12,472 nt of DNA, from positions 1 through 12,472 of the forward strand of contig JQOA01000003.1 in assembly GCA_000753945.1 (NCBI GenBank). The letters run 5' to 3'. The notes below the pieces were generated by a model. The model had not been told where the DNA came from. It worked only from the letters and a program-made list of their open reading frames with translations, and made no database searches. Source of the DNA: Smithella sp. D17. GTDB taxonomy: Bacteria > Desulfobacterota > Syntrophia > Syntrophales > Smithellaceae. This document shows, piece by piece, positions 6,548 through 12,472 of the stretch (its first letter is position 1; the number at the start of each line of letters is the position of its first letter). Made by a program: the position numbers and the translations under genes.

Positions 6548-9010
6548 TTGAGTAGAATGAATAGCAGTGTAGTTCAATATCCTGTAAAAACGGATACCTC
6601 AATAACAAAATCCACCAGGGAACTGATGCAGTTGATCGGCATTCAATATGACCGCTTGGGTATAAATGTTGGTTCTCTCCCCTTTGCCCCTGCAGACGTC
6701 ACGGCCGGAAGCGAATCCGAAATGCAAACGGTTGTGATGGGTAAAAGAACAGATGTGGATTTGCCGCTCGTCATAGAGCAATCCAATTATCTGACGAATA
6801 TTCGCAAGAGAGCTAAATCCGGTGACACATCAGCAAAAATAATGACCGATCTGGAACAATATTTAAACGCAAACAATGAAGATATATGGGAAAACAGTTG
6901 GGTGCGCTTTCCCGGAAAAAAGCTGGGCAAATATGCGGAAGAAGTATTACAGCATGATCTTTCAGCGGATAAAGATAATCCGGCAAAAGGTAAACGCGCG
7001 GATATCGACCGTTTTCTATATCAGCGCAACGGCGAAGATTTTGTCCGCATGCCCGTCAGTTATCTTTTAAAACTATCGCTCGCCGAGATAATAGGCTCAT
7101 CAGACGTTACCAATCCATTGATTGGTAAAACCGGTCTGAAGGTCATGGAAAATTTTCTCAATGACAATACATCACCGGAAACATCATCTTTCTATATCAT
7201 CTCCGCGCCGTCGGCAAACAGTATAGGTAGAAATGTCGCTAAAGAAATGGCGATACGCTATCTTCTCGGACAGATGTTGATCATGTATGCCAACAAAAAA
7301 TTTGCTTTACAGGAAAACGGCCAGGAAGCATTGATGTTTTTCTCACCACATCCACCTGTCAGGCAGAAGATTTTAAGCCACTGTATTTCCGATTCGTTTT
7401 ATCGCGAACTTTTTATGAATCCCTGCCTTTCCGGTTGGAGCAAAGGAGAAGAAAAAAATGAATACATGCATCTGTGTCACCGTGTGTTGAGCCGCAGCCA
7501 GTTTAACGCTGTGCTAAAACTTAGGGAAGCAGGAATCATCACCAGTAATCTGGTCTCGCTGCCGAATCTATCCAATATCAGTCTTGCCAATAACGGTACT
7601 CACGTCAGCCTGGGAAGTCTCAAGCTGAGCTCTCTGCTTGGCGACTTATCCTCCGGTTATACCCGGCATCATGAAAAATATCTGGGTGACCTGGTTGTAA
7701 AAATTACGGAACATTTCCTTCCTCTTTTTGTCGGCACTTATACCGCAGCGCCTTACCGGCTTGCCTTTATGGATTTTCATCCCGAAAAGGCGCTTGGTTT
7801 TCTGCCGCACGAGCTGGATTATACACATCTGCGCATGCTCTGGCGGCGCTGGCAAAAAAAAGCCGATCTCAACATCGCGGGATATCCGCTGACACCGTTT
7901 GGACCCCGCAGGCTTGATGAAATTGTTAGCTCAGCCTTTCAGTTAACAGGCGATTTTGTGCCCGATTTTCGTTTAATCGATTATCTTGTGGCCATCCTGA
8001 GCACGGAAAAAAGCCCGGCGCTTAACGGCAAGTTGAACAATAGTCAGCAGCTAAAACAAGATCTTGCCGACCTCGGCGTCTTTGATACCAAAATGTCACT
8101 CTACCTTTTCGATAAATTGCGTGAATACGACAATATGGGTTTTTCCGGTTTTGAGGGACGCCACTACAGTTTATTTGACAGTTTTATGCCGGACATGAGC
8201 CAGGCAATCAACCTGCAAAATCTTATCTACCTGTTGGCATTTAAGTATATTGCCACAGGCCGGATCAGCCATGAAGACATACCGGACGATCCTTTTATTG
8301 AAAGTGAAAGAAGACAGATTATTTTTGGCAGCGCGATCGGCATTCCCACTTTTTTTGTTCACCAAAATACAAGCAATACTTTCCTGAAGCGCATCATTAA
8401 AAAGACACAAAGGGTGCGATCAAGCCATCGCTATAGCGGATACAACAGAATTTACAACATTGAATACCGGCGCGCCTTACTGGATATTATTCGCAATGAT
8501 GCCGCCGATATAATCGAGATGCTCGGCATGCGAGAAACTATCTGGGATCTGGGATACCGAATCAATGAGCCGGATCATTTTTCTGCTGCGGGTAAACTGA
8601 CCCGCGGAATTCTAAATCAGGCCCATGCAAAATCACCAATGAATCTTCAAGCGGACACATTTAATCTGGCTGCGGAAAAATACTATCGCACGGTGTTACG
8701 CGAACAGCATATCAGGGAAGCTTTTGATATTCTGCGCGAAGATATCGTTAAACTGGATCAAGCGGTGAGCGGTATCAGCCATGAAATGAGAAATTTACTG
8801 CATAGTATCCTGCAGGGGAAAAATCCGGCTTCATTTATGGAAACCGCGCAAAGCGAAGTAATACTGGGGACGACAGAGCCACAGACGCTGGAAAAACTTG
8901 TCTATCTTATTCTGGCATACACACATTACAAAAATAATTTTTATTCTAAATTTCAGGAATCTCATTATGGAGAAACAAACAAAGAAAAACATGAAGCATC
9001 AATATATTGA
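6548..9010 (+). CDS. Large soluble protein of unknown family, first gene of the Pho-box operon
   Basis: I do not recognise this 820-aa protein. It has no signal peptide and no clear membrane segment, so it is probably cytoplasmic. It is rich in aromatic, His and Arg residues and looks mainly helical. Stretches that look constrained are ENSWVRFPGKKLG (about residue 115), RMPVSYLLKLSLAEIIG (about 167), SAPSANSIGRN (about 220), GTHVSLGSLKLSSLLGD (about 350), VGTYTAAPYRLAFMDFHPEK then LGFLPHELDYTHLRMLWRRW (about 395-435), GFSGFEGRHYSLFDS (about 531) and SERRQIIFGSAIGIPTFFV (about 586-604). SHEMRNLL near 743 faintly recalls a kinase H-box, but no ATPase domain follows. The start is TTG 6548 (AAGGA 10 nt upstream); ATG 6557, three codons on, is an alternative. 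It overlaps the next gene by 44 nt, so the two are probably coupled. A role alongside the lipid gene downstream is inference from position only. Confidence 0.85.
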   Translation: MSRMNSSVVQYPVKTDTSITKSTRELMQLIGIQYDRLGINVGSLPFAPADVTAGSESEMQTVVMGKRTDVDLPLVIEQSNYLTNIRKRAKSGDTSAKIMTDLEQYLNANNEDIWENSWVRFPGKKLGKYAEEVLQHDLSADKDNPAKGKRADIDRFLYQRNGEDFVRMPVSYLLKLSLAEIIGSSDVTNPLIGKTGLKVMENFLNDNTSPETSSFYIISAPSANSIGRNVAKEMAIRYLLGQMLIMYANKKFALQENGQEALMFFSPHPPVRQKILSHCISDSFYRELFMNPCLSGWSKGEEKNEYMHLCHRVLSRSQFNAVLKLREAGIITSNLVSLPNLSNISLANNGTHVSLGSLKLSSLLGDLSSGYTRHHEKYLGDLVVKITEHFLPLFVGTYTAAPYRLAFMDFHPEKALGFLPHELDYTHLRMLWRRWQKKADLNIAGYPLTPFGPRRLDEIVSSAFQLTGDFVPDFRLIDYLVAILSTEKSPALNGKLNNSQQLKQDLADLGVFDTKMSLYLFDKLREYDNMGFSGFEGRHYSLFDSFMPDMSQAINLQNLIYLLAFKYIATGRISHEDIPDDPFIESERRQIIFGSAIGIPTFFVHQNTSNTFLKRIIKKTQRVRSSHRYSGYNRIYNIEYRRALLDIIRNDAADIIEMLGMRETIWDLGYRINEPDHFSAAGKLTRGILNQAHAKSPMNLQADTFNLAAEKYYRTVLREQHIREAFDILREDIVKLDQAVSGISHEMRNLLHSILQGKNPASFMETAQSEVILGTTEPQTLEKLVYLILAYTHYKNNFYSKFQESHYGETNKEKHEASIY

Positions 9011-10007
9011 ACGCAATACAAGGCAAGTTAATACAGAAACACTATATGGAAACCAGGCGGTTCAGTTTCTGTATTCTAATATCCGCGAACAATCGCCCTG
9101 GCTTTTCCGCAGGCTGACCAGTGCAAGAGTTTCACATTTTTTGAGTTACATAAACTATTACGGAATTCTTGCTGATAGAATGAAAGACCATTTGAATCTG
9201 CAATCGATACTGAATATCAACAAAGAAGAGAGTGTCGAGCCACCGGAAAAAATGGACTCATTAAAAAAAATATTTGAGCGCAAAATTCGTTACTGGCAAT
9301 GCCGCCCCATGCCTAATGATCCACTGGCAATTGTTTCCCCGGCCGACTCCCGGATGCTCTTCGGATCATTCGCCGAAACATCAAGTATGTTTATTAAAGG
9401 AAAGTTTTTCGATTATGAAGAAATGCTGGGACGCAACAAAGGAACATGGCTGGCCGCTTTTCAAGATGGTGATTTTGCCGTTTTTCGTTTGACGCCGGAA
9501 AAGTATCATTACAATCATACACCGGTTGCCGGCAGGATTATAGACTTCTATCAAATACCCGGCTCTTACCATGCCTGCAATCCCAATGCCGTAGTATCGG
9601 TAGTCACTCCTTATTCCAAAAATAAGCGGATCGTCACCATCCTTGACACTGATGTAGAGGGAGGATCTTATGTCGGCATTGTCGCCATGATTGAGGTCGT
9701 GGCCTTAATGATCGGCGACATTGTTCAGTGCTACAGCGAAAAGGAATACGAAAATCCGCTGTCTGTGGGAACAGGAATGTTTGTTAAAAAAGGTATGCCC
9801 AAGAGTCTGTTTCGCCCGGGCAGTTCTACTGTGGTTTTGATCTTCCAAAAAGACAGGGTAAGGTTTGCCGATGATATTACTGCTAATATGTCCTCTCCGG
9901 ACGCCCAAAGCATCTTTTCCCTGGGGTTCGGTAAATCACTGGTGGAAACAGAAGTCAGAGTCAGGTCATACATTGGCAGCGCATATGTACTTAAAGGATT
10001 AAACTGA
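8967..10007 (+). CDS. psd: Phosphatidylserine decarboxylase-like proenzyme
   Basis: Family members decarboxylate phosphatidylserine to phosphatidylethanolamine using a pyruvoyl group made by self-cleavage. Numbered from ATG 8967 (346 aa), the protein has a family-like N-terminal region (about 25-115, including FERKIRYWQCRP), SPADS with Asp127 at the catalytic Asp position, EKYHYNHTPVAG with His184 at the catalytic His position, PGSYHACNPNAV (198-209), and a C-terminal RPGSSTVVLIF (283-293) at the self-cleavage site. Two oddities: the usual PxDG motif reads PADS, and by spacing the reactive serine is preceded by Ser where most members have Gly. ATG 8967 is preferred because AGGA lies 8 nt upstream. 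An earlier in-frame start at 8898 would overlap the previous gene more, and ATG 8991 is also possible. Lipid substrate is not proven by sequence. Confidence 0.85.
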   Translation: MEKQTKKNMKHQYIERNTRQVNTETLYGNQAVQFLYSNIREQSPWLFRRLTSARVSHFLSYINYYGILADRMKDHLNLQSILNINKEESVEPPEKMDSLKKIFERKIRYWQCRPMPNDPLAIVSPADSRMLFGSFAETSSMFIKGKFFDYEEMLGRNKGTWLAAFQDGDFAVFRLTPEKYHYNHTPVAGRIIDFYQIPGSYHACNPNAVVSVVTPYSKNKRIVTILDTDVEGGSYVGIVAMIEVVALMIGDIVQCYSEKEYENPLSVGTGMFVKKGMPKSLFRPGSSTVVLIFQKDRVRFADDITANMSSPDAQSIFSLGFGKSLVETEVRVRSYIGSAYVLKGLN

Positions 10008-10025
10008 TTTTATAAAACATAAAAA

Positions 10026-10031
10026 AGGAGG
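10026..10031 (+). promoter_or_regulatory. Strong ribosome binding site of the DksA-like gene
   Basis: AGGAGG with a 5-nt spacer to ATG 10037. It is the best such site in the rightward operon, suggesting efficient translation of this gene relative to its neighbours. Confidence 0.65.
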
Positions 10032-10036
10032 CCATT

Positions 10037-10438
10037 ATGAATAAAAATAAAACAAGTCAAATTCGAAATTATTTGGTTCAAAAAATGGAAGCTTTACGCA
10101 CGTCAGCTAATGATACAATAATCAAACTTAAAATAAGCGACGATAAATTTGCTGATCCCTTTGATCAGGCCGCAGTTGAGGCAAGCAAAGAGGTTGATCT
10201 TAACTGTCTGGATAAAGATTGGCATCTGCTTCTCGATATAAAGGAAACCATTATGCGCATTGATAGTGGGCTTTTTGGCATTTGCGACCATTGCGGCCGC
10301 CCAATATCACAAAAAAGATTAATGGCCGCACCGATGAGCAAACTTTGCGTAATGTGTCAGGAAGAAATTGAATCCCGGCATAATAAACAAAAACACAGAT
10401 TCCAATATGCAGGCAGAATTTCATACAGCCATGTTTAA
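10037..10438 (+). CDS. DksA/TraR-family zinc-finger transcription regulator
   Basis: DksA-type proteins enter the RNA polymerase secondary channel and modulate initiation with ppGpp. The protein is 133 aa. An N-terminal coiled-coil region (about 5-75) carries DPFDQAA at 40-46, matching the acidic coiled-coil tip (DxxD followed by A) needed for DksA activity. A four-cysteine zinc finger follows (Cys83, Cys86, Cys104, Cys107), with the typical GLFGICDHCGRPI and RLMAAP sequence. The tail is short and basic. It sits 29 nt after the decarboxylase gene and overlaps the next gene by 8 nt, so it is a genuine operon member. It may adjust transcription during phosphate stress. It could be a paralogue specialised for this locus rather than the housekeeping DksA. 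Confidence 0.9.
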   Translation: MNKNKTSQIRNYLVQKMEALRTSANDTIIKLKISDDKFADPFDQAAVEASKEVDLNCLDKDWHLLLDIKETIMRIDSGLFGICDHCGRPISQKRLMAAPMSKLCVMCQEEIESRHNKQKHRFQYAGRISYSHV

Positions 10439-11483
10439 TGAGATTTTTATAGTCATTATATTTTTTGCCCTGCTGTTTATTTTCCGGTGGGCATTTCAGA
10501 CTCTGCCTGATGAAAGATGGCAAATCATCGGTTGCCTTCCCTATCGGCAGTTAACAGATGGTCAATGGCAGGGATGGAATCTTACCTGGTATGGTTTTTT
10601 TAACGCCGTAGCCGTAGTATTTGCGGTTTGCATGTTTCTGATTCTGATGGGTTCTTTATCCACACCGCTTATTGCCGGTTTGACTTTGTTGACATTGCTT
10701 CTCGCCATCTGCCTGCCTGCGGCAAAAATAATTGCTTTTTTGATTGAGAAAAAGCGCAATACGTTTACTATTGGCGGCGCATCCTTTATTGGAATCATTG
10801 CCGCTCCGTGGATCATTTTGCTGACCAGTGTAACGGCGGGCAAATGGTCAGGTTTTAACATCACCCCCATACATGCTCTGGCCGCCATGTCGATTGCCTA
10901 TACGCTGGGAGAAGGAATCGGCAGGCTGGCTTGTATCAGCTTCGGCTGCTGCTACGGGAAACCTCTGGCAGACTGTTCACCTTTGATCAATAAAATATTT
11001 CAAAAGTATCATTTTATTTTCAGCGGCAAGACAAAGAAAATCGCTTATGCTCATGCGCTTGATGGTCAGCGTGTCATTCCCATTCAGGCACTGACAACTA
11101 TAATTTACAGTTTAGCAGGCCTTATCGGCTGCTATCTTTTTCTCAAAGGTTTTACGACTGCTGCTTTTATTTTGACATTGATTGTAACGCAACTATGGCG
11201 GGCGTTCTCCGAATTTCTACGCGCCGATTACCGCGGGGAAGGGAAAATATCCAGCTACCAGATAATGGCTTTTGTGGCCTGTTTATATGGCTTTCTCATT
11301 GCGTATATATTGAATGAGAAATTCACAGGCACACCGGATTTAGCACTTGGAGTTGCAGCCCTATGGAATCCTGCTTTACTTATTTTCATGTTGGCTTTGT
11401 GGGTAGCCATCTTTTTCTACGCGGGAAAAAGCAGAGTGACTACATCAGTAATAGAAATTCATGTGCTTAGGGAAAAAATCTAA
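10431..11483 (+). CDS. Lgt-like polytopic membrane protein (diacylglyceryl transferase family)
   Basis: Lgt transfers diacylglycerol from phosphatidylglycerol to the lipobox cysteine of prolipoproteins in the inner membrane. Numbered from ATG 10431, this 350-aa protein has about seven hydrophobic segments and the family pattern LTWYGFFNAVAV (51-62), GGASFIG (115-121), GEGIGRLACISFGCCYGKP (160-178, Arg165), VIPIQ with a following Tyr (215-226) and RAFSEFLRADYRG (257-269). The HGG motif of Lgt, with its essential histidine, reads IGG here, and the Arg motif contains a Cys pair, so the chemistry may differ. The chosen start overlaps the dksA-like stop (ATGTTTAA) and opens directly with a membrane helix. 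ATG 10407 or TTG 10368 (with AGGAAG upstream) are possible alternatives. Housekeeping Lgt function is doubtful. Confidence 0.75.
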   Translation: MFNEIFIVIIFFALLFIFRWAFQTLPDERWQIIGCLPYRQLTDGQWQGWNLTWYGFFNAVAVVFAVCMFLILMGSLSTPLIAGLTLLTLLLAICLPAAKIIAFLIEKKRNTFTIGGASFIGIIAAPWIILLTSVTAGKWSGFNITPIHALAAMSIAYTLGEGIGRLACISFGCCYGKPLADCSPLINKIFQKYHFIFSGKTKKIAYAHALDGQRVIPIQALTTIIYSLAGLIGCYLFLKGFTTAAFILTLIVTQLWRAFSEFLRADYRGEGKISSYQIMAFVACLYGFLIAYILNEKFTGTPDLALGVAALWNPALLIFMLALWVAIFFYAGKSRVTTSVIEIHVLREKI

Positions 11484-11498
11484 CCTTTATGATTTTTA

Positions 11499-12472
11499 AT
11501 GATGCTGAAACGCTTTTCCATTATATTCATTTTATTAGTAGTGTCCTTTTGCTGTTTTTATTTGTTTTCCGGCAACAGAGTCCCCCATCCGATATCGTCA
11601 TTAGAGAAACTTATAGGTAATCGGGATGACGCCACACAATGGCACAAAATTAAAAGAACAAAAAAAGTAAAGGGTGTCGCCCTGGTTGTTCACGGCCTCA
11701 ACTTAAAACCTGCAAGAATGCAATCCATCATCACCGAGCTAAATGACACGGGAATTGATGTTCTGAACGTCTCTCTCAGGGGACATGGTAACAACTATAC
11801 GAAGAATCGCCGTCTGTCCGATGACGAGGCCAGACTGGAGTCCTTTCAAACGGTAACGTATCGTTTATGGCTGGAGGAAATTTACACAGCTTATCTCAAA
11901 GTAAGGCAAAGAGCTGACAAGAAAAGAGTTCCTGTCTTCTTTGTCGGATTTTCCTTAGGCGGGCTGATGGGTTGCGACCTCTTGCTGTTACAGCACGATG
12001 TGTCTTATGACCGTATGGTTTTATTCGCGCCGGCTTTAAACATCACGATGGAATGTCACCTGTTAAAAGCCCTGATGCCTTTTCCCAATATGGTTATCGA
12101 CAGCTTGTCCCCGATATACTACCGCTCAAACACGGGGACACCCATGGCGGCCTACAAGGCTTTATTTGAAGCCGTTAACCATTTTAACAAGAATGCGAAT
12201 GATAAACTAAACAAACCGGCTCTTTTGTTTATCGATGAAAAAGATGAATTTGTGCCTTTTGTGGAACTAAACGAAATTATCACGCAAAAAAAACTTGACC
12301 GCTGGCGCGTTCATGTTGTGCGCAAAGACAATTATATCGGCGAGAACATCTCCCATCATTTGATCATTGACCAAGACAGCGTAGGCCGGAAAATGTGGCA
12401 GCAGATGAAAGAAGCCATCAAGAAGCATTTCAATATTGATGAAGTCGTAAAAAGTCGAAAAACCGTCATACC
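11499..12472 (+). CDS. Membrane-anchored alpha/beta hydrolase, C-terminus cut by window edge
   Basis: A serine hydrolase of the lysophospholipase or monoglyceride lipase type. The frame is open for 324 codons to the window edge. Residues 5-24 form a hydrophobic N-terminal anchor or signal; Cys18 and Cys19 do not fit a good lipobox. HGLN at 65-68 is the oxyanion-hole turn, LRGHG at 93-97 is typical of this group, GFSLGG at 150-155 is the nucleophile elbow with Ser152, DEKDEFVP at 246-253 holds the likely acid (Asp249), and HH at 286-287 the likely catalytic His. It starts 15 nt after the Lgt-like stop with ATG ATG (11499 or 11502) and no clear Shine-Dalgarno sequence. Substrate is unknown; an acyl lipid would fit the operon. 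Confidence 0.85.
   Translation, partial: MMLKRFSIIFILLVVSFCCFYLFSGNRVPHPISSLEKLIGNRDDATQWHKIKRTKKVKGVALVVHGLNLKPARMQSIITELNDTGIDVLNVSLRGHGNNYTKNRRLSDDEARLESFQTVTYRLWLEEIYTAYLKVRQRADKKRVPVFFVGFSLGGLMGCDLLLLQHDVSYDRMVLFAPALNITMECHLLKALMPFPNMVIDSLSPIYYRSNTGTPMAAYKALFEAVNHFNKNANDKLNKPALLFIDEKDEFVPFVELNEIITQKKLDRWRVHVVRKDNYIGENISHHLIIDQDSVGRKMWQQMKEAIKKHFNIDEVVKSRKTVI

Noticed and set aside
8765..8800. SHEMRNLL near the end of the 820-aa protein as a histidine kinase H-box
   Set aside because: The Pro and surrounding pattern of the H-box are lacking and no ATP-binding N, G1 or G2 motifs follow.
10368..10430. Longer N-terminus of the Lgt-like protein from TTG 10368 or ATG 10407
   Set aside because: The extra residues are polar, lie entirely inside the dksA-like gene, and the membrane helix starts right at ATG 10431. 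The AGGAAG before the TTG keeps it as a weak alternative.
11540..11565. Lipobox in the alpha/beta hydrolase N-terminus
   Set aside because: The residue before the first cysteine is Phe and before the second is Cys, neither of which suits signal peptidase II, so a plain membrane anchor or signal is more likely.
1..12472. CRISPR arrays, tRNA or rRNA genes, insertion sequences, attachment sites
   Set aside because: I looked for regular repeats, cloverleaf-like segments, transposase motifs and terminal inverted repeats and saw none.

Overview
The window reads as chromosomal DNA of a Gram-negative bacterium with moderate GC. The gene repertoire (Pho two-component system, Pst transporter, Lgt-like and phosphatidylserine decarboxylase-like proteins, DksA) and the style of the proteins suggest a Desulfobacterota/Syntrophales-like deltaproteobacterium. 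This placement is an impression and was not tested.

Left part (1-6298, minus strand): a compact phosphate-starvation locus in the order phoB - pstS - arsC remnant - pstC - pstA - pstB - phoU - phoR. phoR runs off the left edge. phoB has its own consensus sigma70-type promoter. pstS is preceded by a three-repeat Pho box with 11-bp phasing and a perfect TATAAT. Two lesions stand out. phoU carries an apparent one-base insertion in an A7 run; removing one A restores the usual C-terminus and makes its stop overlap the phoR start. Between pstS and pstC lies a decayed arsenate reductase (LMW-phosphatase type) with a nonsense codon just after its CX5R loop and a large internal deletion.

Middle (6299-6547): a 249-bp divergent regulatory region. 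One side carries the phoB promoter. The other carries a second Pho-box-like promoter pointing right. It shares a 13-nt block with the pstS Pho box and has its -10 in exactly the same register.

Right part (6548-12472, plus strand): five tightly packed or overlapping genes. They encode a large protein I do not recognise (820 aa), a phosphatidylserine decarboxylase-like proenzyme, a DksA/TraR zinc-finger protein, an Lgt-like polytopic membrane protein without the usual catalytic-motif histidine, and a membrane-anchored alpha/beta hydrolase that runs off the right edge. My inference is that this is a PhoB-controlled envelope or lipid-remodelling operon next to its regulator. In that reading PhoR/PhoU/Pst sense phosphate, PhoB activates pstS and the rightward operon, and the latter alters membrane lipids. 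Its large first gene is the main unknown.
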